DNA of 56,051 bases from Chryseobacterium gleum (GCA_945888625.1 CAMDAH010000016.1:1-56051), one strand, 5' to 3'; shown: positions 7,535 through 15,958, numbered from the stretch's first letter. Made by a program: numbers and translations. Notes: generated by a model not told the origin, from the letters alone.

Positions 7535-9064
7535 TTACTTAGCGTTAGTTAATACTTTATGCTGGTACTCTAGTTTTACATCACGCCTTCCTAAAGTTAA
7601 GAATATTCGCGAACTTTCTTCAATGGATTTGGGAAACCCATACAATTCATCCAACTCATCTTCTTTAAATTGCTCCTTACACAAGGTATAAAATGGACTT
7701 AAAATTCCAAATGCTTCATGCACAAATTCGATCGGAAATTCGTGCTGATCTGCATAGCGTCTTGCCACGATTTCCTGGTTCATTTCCAATCGTTCGAATA
7801 GATCCAAGGTAATGCGTTTAAGCAATTCAAAACCCTCTTTTTCGTTGGCTTGTTCAGCGTTTGGACCTTTAAATCGCAAGTAATTTTCCAAGGAAAAAAG
7901 GACTTGTTCCTCGGTTTTCGTTCCTGCTTCATTCAAATTCACTGAAGCATTGAAAAATCGTTTTAAATAGGGATAATGCCATGCCGTTGCCAAAACAGGA
8001 ATCTCCAAGTCATACAGCGCATTAAATAAATTGGTTAAGTGATTAGGACTAAACAAAGCTAAATGAACATCATGTAAAATGATTACTGGTTTTTTAGTCA
8101 ATTTGTCCTTTTGCGCTTTCAAAAACTTAAATGGATCTGTCAATGCTTTCTCATCCGAACTTAAACGGTGTAGGCCTTTTCCCAACTCTTGTTCCAAAAA
8201 GGAAGCCGTAAACGTTGCTCCTTTGGGATGCAATGCATAGTAAATGGGAAAGTACGTCTTGTTGTCGAGTGTTTGTACGAAGGTTCGATAGGCCTGCGGA
8301 CCCATTTCACTTCCGGGACGATACCAAGAGATGAGTGCTCCTTTTCCTTTATCAAGTAGTTGTTGCATTTCCGCCTCCAGCTGATCCACAGGAGTATTCG
8401 ACTCAGAGGCAAATTGATCTTCTTCCGCTCGAAAACTTGGCGCATACTCATGAGCAACGCGTTCCGCCAATTTCCCAAATGGAAAATGTTGGTCAAACAG
8501 ATCCCAAGATTCAACCGTAGAAATATTCCAAAGCCCATTAAATCCTTGTTGGTCGATAAAATGGAAACTTCCGAAGGAGGTTTGAAATAAATTTGCACCT
8601 TCCATAGACTCAAGTATCGCCTCCATTATTTTTGCTTCTTCACGGTTGCGTTCAGGTGGCAAAATAAAAAAACCATGCATCACAGCGTTTCTCAAACTAG
8701 CTAAATGATGAATTTTTTTATTTAACACTTCTTTACCATTTTTCACTTCCCAGAAAAAGGGCTTCAACAATTCAGCATCTGTGCCCTCTGCCTCTTTAAT
8801 CATATTCGCTGCCCAGCGATACAATGGTCCTGCGTTATAAGCATGTCCATTCGACAAAAACAAAGAAATTAAAAAGTCATTAAACACATCTTTTTGTTTT
8901 GCTTGTTGCAAGTAAACGGCAATGCCCATTGCAGCTAACTGCGACAGGATTTCCTCGCCTAATTCAACGAGTTCATCCGCTGCGTAGGCATCGTCTTCGG
9001 TTTGGACTGCCTTGATTTTTTCGGTGAGGCGTGTTGGGAGGTTTGGTGGGGTGTTGAGGATCAT
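7535..9064 (-). CDS. HEPN-domain protein with degenerate NTPase domain (509 aa)
   Basis: The N-terminal 200 residues are helical, with LASLRNAVMHGF (R125-N126...H130), a HEPN RN-x3-H motif. From about residue 228 comes an alpha/beta domain with P-loop-like placement (ALISWYRPGSEMGPQAY, 243-259), where the Lys and Ser/Thr of Walker A are missing, and a Walker B-like strand (KPVIILHDVHLAL, 325-337). This looks like a STAND-type domain that has lost nucleotide binding. It precedes the 496-aa HEPN-NTPase by 6 bases. Two HEPN proteins in tandem often form a toxin pair or heterodimer; here they may be regulatory partners. A decayed copy of its 5' end lies at 10385-10441. Confidence 0.75.
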   Translation of the reverse strand: MILNTPPNLPTRLTEKIKAVQTEDDAYAADELVELGEEILSQLAAMGIAVYLQQAKQKDVFNDFLISLFLSNGHAYNAGPLYRWAANMIKEAEGTDAELLKPFFWEVKNGKEVLNKKIHHLASLRNAVMHGFFILPPERNREEAKIMEAILESMEGANLFQTSFGSFHFIDQQGFNGLWNISTVESWDLFDQHFPFGKLAERVAHEYAPSFRAEEDQFASESNTPVDQLEAEMQQLLDKGKGALISWYRPGSEMGPQAYRTFVQTLDNKTYFPIYYALHPKGATFTASFLEQELGKGLHRLSSDEKALTDPFKFLKAQKDKLTKKPVIILHDVHLALFSPNHLTNLFNALYDLEIPVLATAWHYPYLKRFFNASVNLNEAGTKTEEQVLFSLENYLRFKGPNAEQANEKEGFELLKRITLDLFERLEMNQEIVARRYADQHEFPIEFVHEAFGILSPFYTLCKEQFKEDELDELYGFPKSIEESSRIFLTLGRRDVKLEYQHKVLTNAK

Positions 9065-9070
9065 AAAAAC

Positions 9071-9550
9071 CTATTTAGAAGTAAGGGATAAATTATGCAC
9101 GAACAAATCATCAGATACCAAATTATTATCTATAAATAATTTATCAAAAGCGATTTTGCGTTGAGGACCAAAATAATTTAAGAACACTTGCTCACAGATT
9201 GTATTGGATTTGTCGTTATTGCAATAGTAACAAGCTGCAACGAGGTTTTGAGAGCTATTGTCTTCTTTATTTGAATTTTTATGGTCTAATTCGAAGTGAA
9301 GTCCACTGTAACCAGATAGACCTCTTTTCCTTAAACCAATTAAATGATTTAAAATTAATTTCTGAATAGTTCGGATATCTGTATTACAGTAATAACATTT
9401 AAAGTGTTGCTCATTTATTATCCTTACCCAATCTGAGTCCTTTCGATTTTCCTCTAATACTAAATACCCGGCCTTGGAAAGACCTTTTTTAAGTGAATTT
9501 AAGTGTTCAACTTGAGTTAGATTCTCAACTTTTTTACGAATACTTTTCAT
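9071..9550 (-). CDS. HNH endonuclease, 159 aa
   Basis: The zinc-ribbon HNH fold is clear: CYYC (Cys52/Cys55), then HFELDHKN (Asp89-His90 as the catalytic core), then NLVAACYYCNNDKS with Asn102 and Cys107/Cys110 completing the site. The N-terminal 50 residues are a basic helical arm, and the C-terminus adds 40 residues without motif. Such small HNH enzymes cut DNA in defence or homing contexts. The preceding 85-aa gene ends 6 bases before its start, so the two probably form one unit, and the HEPN gene starts 6 bases after it. The stop-codon region shares CTAAATA with the end of the 10439-11434 gene, at the edge of the copied 509-aa gene start. Confidence 0.85.
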   Translation of the reverse strand: MKSIRKKVENLTQVEHLNSLKKGLSKAGYLVLEENRKDSDWVRIINEQHFKCYYCNTDIRTIQKLILNHLIGLRKRGLSGYSGLHFELDHKNSNKEDNSSQNLVAACYYCNNDKSNTICEQVFLNYFGPQRKIAFDKLFIDNNLVSDDLFVHNLSLTSK

Positions 9551-9556
9551 CCCTAT

Positions 9557-9814
9557 TTATAAATTTATAGGTAGATGTTCCGTATAATTTACCTCACTCG
9601 AAAATACAGGAATAAATTTCGATAATTCGTTAACCGATTGATGTAATGTTATTTTGTCATTTGGGGTTCTATTTAGCATCAAATAGTGTCTCATAAATGC
9701 TCTTGTTGGATACCATTTTTGATTGAAAAGAAAACTCCAATTCTCTCCAAGATTAAAATTTACCATTCCATTATTGAAATCAGAAATAGCTTGAAAAAAA
9801 TGCATTGTGTTCAT
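9557..9814 (-). CDS. Small unknown protein, 85 aa, partner of HNH gene
   Basis: 85 residues, ATG start, no signal peptide or membrane helix. Rich in Asn and aromatic residues (FNNGMVNFNLGENWSFLF, then YPTRAFMRHYLMLNR). Six bases separate its stop from the HNH start, so co-translation is likely. Size and position suit a specificity, immunity or adaptor subunit for the nuclease, but there is no motif to decide. The only stretch upstream of it is a 12-codon relic of the large repeat-protein gene. Confidence 0.55.
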   Translation of the reverse strand: MNTMHFFQAISDFNNGMVNFNLGENWSFLFNQKWYPTRAFMRHYLMLNRTPNDKITLHQSVNELSKFIPVFSSEVNYTEHLPINL

Positions 9815-9862
9815 AGGTTAAATATTATGTTACAATAATAAAATTCATAATTCATTGATAAT

Positions 9863-9901
9863 TTAATTGCCTCGAAGATAAGTAGGTTCGAGGTGGGGCA
9901 T
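9863..9901 (-). pseudogene. Relic of the 5' end of the 1190-aa gene (10 codons)
   Basis: Reads MPHLEPTYLR followed by Gly-Asn and a stop. The first ten residues are identical to the start of the protein encoded at 11431-15003, yet six codons differ at silent positions. Silent drift with an unchanged peptide means the piece was once under protein-level selection, so it is a relic of a real gene copy, not a chance match. It sits between the 144-aa gene and the 85-aa/HNH pair. Confidence 0.8.
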
Positions 9902-9918
9902 TTTGGTGTTATTATTAT

Positions 9919-10353
9919 TTAATAACCTTCAAAAAAATCATAGAAAAAGTATTCATCAATTCTCTTTATTAGATCTTCCATTGTTAAAAAAGATTGCTGA
10001 TTTAAGTCAATATCGTTTTCATCCCAAGTCCCTAATTCCAAAACTTCAAGATTTGAATCAAGCTTGGCAATTAACTTAAAGTTTTCTTCTTCGATAATTC
10101 TATAGTAGACCATAGTGTTTTCAATATTTTCTTGAATTATTAATTCTATGTTTTCAACATAGTTGTCATTTTTTAGAACAATAATATTTCCGTCTAAACC
10201 CTGAAATTCGTAGTCTAATCCTAAATGTCCGGAGTAGACCCTTGAATCAATTCTGGAAAAAACAATATTCCAACTATTGATGTCTGGTGAGGAAATGAAT
10301 TCTAGTCCATTGTAATTATCTATTTTTAGATTTTTTAAATTTAAATTTTTCAT
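9919..10353 (-). CDS. Acidic unknown protein, 144 aa
   Basis: Strongly acidic, Asn/Ile-rich, predicted beta-rich in the middle (YSGHLGLDYEFQGLDGNIIVL) with a helical acidic end (MEDLIKRIDEYFFYDFFEGY). Low pI, small size and lone placement in a toxin/nuclease array are typical of immunity proteins, but there is no family motif. It is bracketed by two relics of core genes (9863-9901 below, 10385-10441 above), which marks it as one inserted cargo unit. AT-rich compared with the HEPN genes. Confidence 0.6.
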   Translation of the reverse strand: MKNLNLKNLKIDNYNGLEFISSPDINSWNIVFSRIDSRVYSGHLGLDYEFQGLDGNIIVLKNDNYVENIELIIQENIENTMVYYRIIEEENFKLIAKLDSNLEVLELGTWDENDIDLNQQSFLTMEDLIKRIDEYFFYDFFEGY

Positions 10354-10384
10354 TTTATATAGTTGTTAAGTTATTTGTAAAGGT

Positions 10385-10441
10385 TTAAATTTTTTGGTTG
10401 AGGCGTGGCGGGAGGTTTAGGAATATTTTTATACTTATTTA
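10385..10441 (-). pseudogene. Relic of the 5' end of the 509-aa HEPN gene
   Basis: Read on the minus strand in phase with the HEPN gene at 9064, the piece gives NLPPRLNQKI then a stop, against NLPTRLTEKI in the intact protein. The similarity continues upstream through the former start (CTAAATA precedes both) with the ATG destroyed and about 12 bases lost. The first bases overlap the stop of the UDG-like gene. It is short, so the assignment rests on the in-phase peptide match plus the matching flank. Confidence 0.65.
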
Positions 10442-11434
10442 GTCAAAATTTAAAAATTCTAATTCTTTACAGGCACCTAATAGAGCTTTTTGATAAACAA
10501 ATCGCTTAAACTCTTCTTTCTGAAACCCGAGACTTTTGTTCGGACAGTGCTTTTTAATATATCTTTTAAAAATTTGGTTCTCTTGTAATTTGCCATCACC
10601 ATTCGCTGGGGAAGGACCTGCAACAACTGAGATTTTTTTGTTATCAATAAAAAGGTTAAAACTCAAAATATTCCTGATGTTTTTTAATTTATTTCGATTG
10701 GTGTAATTAATACTTATTCTCTCTCCATTCAGGATTTGTACTTCCACCTCACGCCCATCTTCAATTAAAAGTTGAATGAACATATCAAAAACAAATATTT
10801 TGGGATTTAATTTTTGATCTCGACTAAAGCACATTCCGGATGACGTGAAAAATGACCCTGTATTAAAAACTAATAGTATATCATCTGTTTTGCTATCCAA
10901 TAGTAATTGTAACAAATCTATGTTCAATATTCTATTATAAAGATTTGAATCATTCGCATTGTATTCCCTTCTTTGACAGTAATCAATAATATCTGCATAA
11001 TTGATTTTATTCATTTTTAAGAATTGAATTATTTGGATTTTTCTTTTTATTCTATCAGTATCTAAAGAATTAAATAGTTCTTCACCAAGAAGATATTTCC
11101 ATAACATTTCACGGTTACCGTGATAGAAAGATATTTTTGGTTTAGAAACTTTTTTACCTGAACAATATGCTAGCCCCTCGAATAAATCTGCCTGATGCGT
11201 ATGAGGAGGAAATGTACCGATTATAAATTTTTGAAAAGAGTTATCCAAAGGTAATGTTTCTTTATATGGATGCTTCTCAGGGGCAGGATAACAGGGTAAC
11301 TTATTCTCTAACTTTACAAAATCTATGGAATGATTGTAAAGCTCAATTATACTGTTCTCCGAAATTTCATTTTGGGGTATCAGGTTCAGTTCTTTTGCAG
11401 AATTAAGATATATTGTTCTGTTCGGTTTAATCAT
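10439..11434 (-). CDS. Uracil-DNA-glycosylase-fold protein, 331 aa
   Basis: Motifs fit the UDG superfamily: strand plus FIIGTFPP (70-77, the catalytic-site loop position), FYHGNREMLWKYL (103-115), and AGPSPA (272-277) in the place of the second DNA-binding loop. INYADIIDYCQRR (144-156) matches the usual helix between them. The first 65 residues are an extra N-terminal arm. UDG-fold enzymes excise bases from DNA or bind damaged or modified DNA. The start codon overlaps the stop of the 1190-aa gene by 4 bases (ATGA), implying translational coupling, so it likely works with that STAND-like protein. Exact activity cannot be told because the usual Asp/His pair is not obvious. Confidence 0.7.
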   Translation of the reverse strand: MIKPNRTIYLNSAKELNLIPQNEISENSIIELYNHSIDFVKLENKLPCYPAPEKHPYKETLPLDNSFQKFIIGTFPPHTHQADLFEGLAYCSGKKVSKPKISFYHGNREMLWKYLLGEELFNSLDTDRIKRKIQIIQFLKMNKINYADIIDYCQRREYNANDSNLYNRILNIDLLQLLLDSKTDDILLVFNTGSFFTSSGMCFSRDQKLNPKIFVFDMFIQLLIEDGREVEVQILNGERISINYTNRNKLKNIRNILSFNLFIDNKKISVVAGPSPANGDGKLQENQIFKRYIKKHCPNKSLGFQKEEFKRFVYQKALLGACKELEFLNFD

Positions 11435-14400
11435 GATATTTTATTTATTTGATTTTTAATTTCCATCGCCCATTCAAGATTAAGTCTAGCAACCAATTTC
11501 TCTTCATTTTCTAAAGAAATTAGATTTAAAAATATCTGCTTAATGATTTCTAATCGGTAAAATTGTTCAAATATTATTAAATTCCAATTTTGCTTTTTCA
11601 AATTATGAATAATCATCATTTCATCAATTAATTCAAGTTTAATCTCTTTAGCAACTCCTTTCCAAAAGCCTAATTTTAAATTTTGATCATAAAAATTATT
11701 ACTAATTAATTCAATATCTTTCGATTCAAGATTAGAACCTACTAGCCCCCCCATTTTTTTTGCCAAATAAAGTTGATTTTGTTTCAGTGATACTTTTTCG
11801 ATAAAATCAACTGCATTAAACCATTTTTCTTGATCCATGAATTTATTGGCAATTGCTTCGCATGCTTCAGATTGTTCGGTTAAATCATTAATATCTTTTG
11901 TTAATAATATCGCGGCATCAATGTATTGAACTGACTTCTTGTAATTCATAACGCCGAACCACCCTTCAGATGCAGCAAGCAATAATTCAATTTTATTCAA
12001 TTGTTTTTTTGTATTATTCATAATATTATTTGCGAAAATTTCCTTACCATTCGAAATGAGTAAAGGAATTAAGCAACAATAATTAAAATTTTGCCAATAT
12101 TCATCAATTTCTTCTATCAATTTTATTGCCTCTTTGAATTGATTATACTTACAAAGTACCCTTACAATGTAACTAACCTCCATGCCGGCGAAGTCTTCAT
12201 CTTCTAATCTTAAAATATCAATAGATTTTTTTAGTAGTGTTTTAGATTTAAGAAGATCATTGTTGTTAAAACTAATCATGGCTATTTCATGATACCATGA
12301 ACACTTATCCTGATTATCATCTTGATTTTTAATTTCTTTAATCGCAAGATTGATATGCCTTTTAGATTCAATAACATTATTTTTCTCGTTAAAATACTTT
12401 GCTGCAAATATCAGCCTATTAATCTTTGAAACAGAATTTGAAGATGAAATGATATTGTCTTCTATTTTTTTACTTTCGCCTAGTTTAAGGTAAATTCGAG
12501 TTAAATCAATATTCAAGTCATTTGACGAAATTTTATCAATTATTGGTATGAAAATCTCTTTGATTTTCTCGCAGTCTAACAAAGGGGATTGATTCTCTAT
12601 TTCCATTAAATCATCTATTATTCCAATTTGTTTCTCCGAAGAGGTAATTACTTGCACTAATTTTAAAGAGCGTTTTTTCGCTTCAGTTGTGTAAAAATAA
12701 AGAATCAGTTTTTTAATAATTTTATCATGATCAAAGGGTTCAACTATGTATGTTATTTTCTTGAAAAGAGCCTCTTGAATCATTATAAAATTATTACTAT
12801 TAATAAATAACTCAATAATCCTGATATTTGCAGTTGAGTGACTAAAATTGAATTTGTCGTTATTAGTAATCCAGTTTAAAATTTTAATCGTTTCAAATTC
12901 ACCATATTGAATTAATAAAGAATCTATACTCTCATCTAACTTCCAAGTATAATAACCATCATTTAATAATTGAATAAATTGTTGAATTGGATTATCCCAA
13001 CAAACTTTGCACTTTGATTTTAATATCTCATTAAGAAGTTCAATTTTTCCTACCTCCAAAAAAGAACAGCCAATATTTGTAATTTCATCCGCCTTGGCTA
13101 GTTCTTCCGAAAGCTTAATTGCGATTTTATAATTTCCCTTTTGAACTAGATAGGTTATTAGTTCTTGCAGACTTTGGGTGTTTTTTTTAATTGAAATTTG
13201 TTTTAATCCTTCTTCCGTCTTTCCTCTTAATAATAAAATTTTAGCTATTTCCTTATTTTTTTCAGTATCATCATCTAAACTCAATGTAAGTTTAACTGCT
13301 AAATCATACTTTTTTTCACTAACAAACAAATCTATTAACTGTATTAAATAATAGTTCTTTATTTCATCTCTATTTGTTTGTATTTTAAAGGATTTACTAA
13401 TTATTCCAAATGCTTTGCTGAATTTTCTTTGAGTAATATATGTTGCTGCTATTCTTCTTTTGGCCATTATAAGCCATAAGTCATTTTGAATAGTTTCACA
13501 AATTTTTATTGCTTGATTTAATGGATTAAGGTGATTTCCTATTTTTCTTTTGAATAAATAGTTACTATACAAACATAATGATGCAACTCTATAATATCGA
13601 ATAGTAAATAGGGGTAAAATTTCTTTGGCTTCGACGAGTTTATTCTTTTCAAGTAATATATTTATAATTCTAATTAGACATAAATTCTTATTAGTAGCAT
13701 CTTTAATTTTAAGAGCGAAGTGGATGGACTTTTTAATCTTTCTTTTTGAAGCAAGGGTTGTTGCAATTAAATCTAAATATTCATCTTTCATTTCAAAGTC
13801 TACTTGTTGAAGCAACGAATTAATAAATTTAAACTGATTATGATTAGCCAACCCAACTAATATAAATTTAGTCATTTCCTGTTTCCTCTCTTCGTCTGAG
13901 ATAGTCAAAATCATATTCTCCATTACATTAAAGGAAACTGTAGAATATGGACCTATTGATTCAATCCATTTAAAATTAAAAGATTCCGTTCTTTTTAATA
14001 TAAAATCAAATCCTAATTCTATTTCATATACTTCACAGGCCATCTGAAATATCAAATAACCTGAAAAAAACTCCCCCCAATTCAACACCGAATGATCAAC
14101 TGGCAATTGTTCATCCAAATGCTTCAACAACTTTTCAATCCCTTCTTTTCGAAATGGTTTATCCTTACTTTTGAGCAAAGTAAGTTCCATCAAGCAAAGC
14201 ATGTACAAGATAAACTTCCGATGTAACCCTTCTTTGTCATTACCGCCGAATTGTTCAATGCGCTTGAGTGCAGCGTCAAAATCTCCATCAGCAACTAAAG
14301 CCACTATTTGCGGAGCTGCATTCTGCTCCTGATGATATAAATCCACCATCTGTAGACCGCATTCAATGACTTCGTCATCGTTGTATTTAGAAGCCCAAGT

Positions 14401-15003
14401 CATCACTGCTTTTAGGCCGGTTTTTGTCCAATTGAATCCTTTGCTGATTTTCAGTTGACGTTGCCAATGGGTTTGGGAATAAGCCAAATTCAAAAGTTTT
14501 TGACCATCACTGTGAATCATAGCACTAACAGAAACGTGCATTGCTAAAAACTCCAAGCCATACCACTCAAATTCATCTGCTTTTTGTTCTTCGATGGCTT
14601 GTTCTAATCGCGAAATAAGTTTTTCATGCAGCCCATGAATTTCACCCTCACTCATCTTCTGCAATAAATACACTTTTAATCGCTCATGGTACAACTGGTA
14701 CTTGCCGCTTTCTGGACTATTGAACCAGGCGCTGTAAGTAGAAATAAAATTTTGTATTTCATCTTCTGTGTCACATAATACTTCAGCCACAAATGCTGCA
14801 CTTACTTCTTTTTTTAACAAGGCCCAAATAGCAAAGCGCTGAAGCAGTTTTTGGCGTTCCACCACTGAGGTGCGCTCATCGAAAGCTTCTTCGTACAGAC
14901 CAATCAAGCCATCGGGTAATTCCGCTGCATTCTCCGGATGGATGCTTCCTTTTACAAGGCCATCGTAGATGTAACGGAGGTATGTGGGTTCTAGGTGGGG
15001 CAT
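11431..15003 (-). CDS. Large helical-repeat protein resembling the C-terminal half of a STAND NTPase (1190 aa)
   Basis: There is no P-loop. The start, EPTYLRYIYDGL followed by ELPDGLIGLYEEAF, resembles the winged-helix region that follows the NTPase core in NACHT/STAND proteins. About 850 residues of TPR/HEAT-like helical repeats follow (many KAxxLxxKI-type helices), suited to ligand sensing. It therefore complements the 496-aa HEPN-NTPase, which lacks exactly this part. Composition shifts inside the gene: a sample line near 14.4 kb has about 42% GC, one near 13.2 kb about 23%, so the repeat part may have a separate history. The 252-aa AbiGi-like gene ends 3 bases before the start. Two decayed copies of its 5' end lie at 15782-15892 and 9863-9901. 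Confidence 0.75.
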   Translation of the reverse strand: MPHLEPTYLRYIYDGLVKGSIHPENAAELPDGLIGLYEEAFDERTSVVERQKLLQRFAIWALLKKEVSAAFVAEVLCDTEDEIQNFISTYSAWFNSPESGKYQLYHERLKVYLLQKMSEGEIHGLHEKLISRLEQAIEEQKADEFEWYGLEFLAMHVSVSAMIHSDGQKLLNLAYSQTHWQRQLKISKGFNWTKTGLKAVMTWASKYNDDEVIECGLQMVDLYHQEQNAAPQIVALVADGDFDAALKRIEQFGGNDKEGLHRKFILYMLCLMELTLLKSKDKPFRKEGIEKLLKHLDEQLPVDHSVLNWGEFFSGYLIFQMACEVYEIELGFDFILKRTESFNFKWIESIGPYSTVSFNVMENMILTISDEERKQEMTKFILVGLANHNQFKFINSLLQQVDFEMKDEYLDLIATTLASKRKIKKSIHFALKIKDATNKNLCLIRIINILLEKNKLVEAKEILPLFTIRYYRVASLCLYSNYLFKRKIGNHLNPLNQAIKICETIQNDLWLIMAKRRIAATYITQRKFSKAFGIISKSFKIQTNRDEIKNYYLIQLIDLFVSEKKYDLAVKLTLSLDDDTEKNKEIAKILLLRGKTEEGLKQISIKKNTQSLQELITYLVQKGNYKIAIKLSEELAKADEITNIGCSFLEVGKIELLNEILKSKCKVCWDNPIQQFIQLLNDGYYTWKLDESIDSLLIQYGEFETIKILNWITNNDKFNFSHSTANIRIIELFINSNNFIMIQEALFKKITYIVEPFDHDKIIKKLILYFYTTEAKKRSLKLVQVITSSEKQIGIIDDLMEIENQSPLLDCEKIKEIFIPIIDKISSNDLNIDLTRIYLKLGESKKIEDNIISSSNSVSKINRLIFAAKYFNEKNNVIESKRHINLAIKEIKNQDDNQDKCSWYHEIAMISFNNNDLLKSKTLLKKSIDILRLEDEDFAGMEVSYIVRVLCKYNQFKEAIKLIEEIDEYWQNFNYCCLIPLLISNGKEIFANNIMNNTKKQLNKIELLLAASEGWFGVMNYKKSVQYIDAAILLTKDINDLTEQSEACEAIANKFMDQEKWFNAVDFIEKVSLKQNQLYLAKKMGGLVGSNLESKDIELISNNFYDQNLKLGFWKGVAKEIKLELIDEMMIIHNLKKQNWNLIIFEQFYRLEIIKQIFLNLISLENEEKLVARLNLEWAMEIKNQINKIS

Positions 15004-15006
15004 TGG

Positions 15007-15765
15007 TTAAAAATCTTTTATGATACTCTCGGCGCTGATAAGTTTAGGAAGTAAATGTTCCATCTCTGTTCTTCCGAATTTCAACCTCAATTGTTTAATG
15101 ATTTCTGCAGTCTCTTTTTGCTTTCCAAATATGATATATTCTATTTCGTCAAATGGTATCTGAATAGAAGCGTATTCATCTTTCTGATCAAAATTCATTT
15201 GTTGAACAAATTTAGCCCCCTCTTCAATGGTTTGAAATTGATTAGAAGTATCTGGTTTAGAACCTTTTGGAATAAAACGCCATTCGCGTTCATCATAAAA
15301 TCGAATGCGTTTTCGTTCTACTTTCAATGTTTCTGGTTCTATGTAATAATCATCCCCATTATAACGCTTTAATAGTGGTAAAAATGGCGTTTTTGCTAAT
15401 TCTTCTCTTGTAGTTTTTTTAAATCTAAAAAAGGATTCAGAGTTCTGATGAATGTATATAACTGGCGTGACTCCTATCTTTTGAAGAAATGACTTCTTGA
15501 TACCTAAACCATAATTGCCATAGCGTCCTATGTGACTTTTAATCTTTCCTAAAGGAATGTCGCAGAAACACTTCATTGGTGCAATGTATAAGTGTTTTGT
15601 TCCTGGTAAACGTTCACATACGAATCTTGGTGATATACCTTTTTCAAGCAATGAAAGGAGATAATCCAATTTAGGTGTAAACGTAAATAATACGGATGCT
15701 GACAAATTCTCCTTTTTGGATGACGTAAATTGTTTTTTAGTTGCCATTTCGTTCTTTGCATTCAT
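15007..15765 (-). CDS. AbiGi-like abortive-infection protein, 252 aa
   Basis: Matches the AbiGi family (putative abortive phage resistance, antitoxin side): LFTFTPKLDYLLSLL near the start, APMKCFCDIPL (62-72), GRYGNYGLGIKK (80-91), PVIYI (101-105) and the signature FYDEREWRFIP (156-166). In lactococcal AbiG, AbiGi is paired with AbiGii; no second partner of that type is visible here, and the next gene is the repeat half of the STAND-like protein 3 bases on. It sits between a decayed and an intact copy of the 1190-aa gene's 5' end, so it looks like an inserted cargo gene. A later Met (codon 7) is an alternative start. Confidence 0.85.
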   Translation of the reverse strand: MNAKNEMATKKQFTSSKKENLSASVLFTFTPKLDYLLSLLEKGISPRFVCERLPGTKHLYIAPMKCFCDIPLGKIKSHIGRYGNYGLGIKKSFLQKIGVTPVIYIHQNSESFFRFKKTTREELAKTPFLPLLKRYNGDDYYIEPETLKVERKRIRFYDEREWRFIPKGSKPDTSNQFQTIEEGAKFVQQMNFDQKDEYASIQIPFDEIEYIIFGKQKETAEIIKQLRLKFGRTEMEHLLPKLISAESIIKDF

Positions 15766-15781
15766 AATAGTATAATATAAG

Positions 15782-15892
15782 TTAATAATAAATTCTGCTT
15801 GTTAACAATTCAGCTGTATTTTCCGGATGAACACTTCCTTTCAGAAGGCCATCGTAGATGTAGCGGAGGTATGTGGGTTCTAGGTGGGGCAT
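15782..15892 (-). pseudogene. Truncated 5' copy of the 1190-aa gene (36 codons)
   Basis: Starts at an ATG with MPHLEPTYLRYIYDGL, matches the intact gene at 15003 for 29 codons (77 of 87 bases identical by eye, about 88%), then diverges and stops at 15782. The best explanation is a second copy of the 1190-aa gene that lost its body when the AbiGi-like gene was brought in. It marks the right edge of the array. Confidence 0.85.
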
Positions 15893-15958
15893 GAATAAAT
15901 ATATTAATTATTTCTCGGTAATGATGCGATTTAATATTAAAATAATAACCTTTGGTAA

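Noticed and set aside
8161..8613. 150-residue frame inside the HEPN gene
   Set aside because: It overlaps the HEPN gene on the same strand in another frame and has no protein-like pattern.
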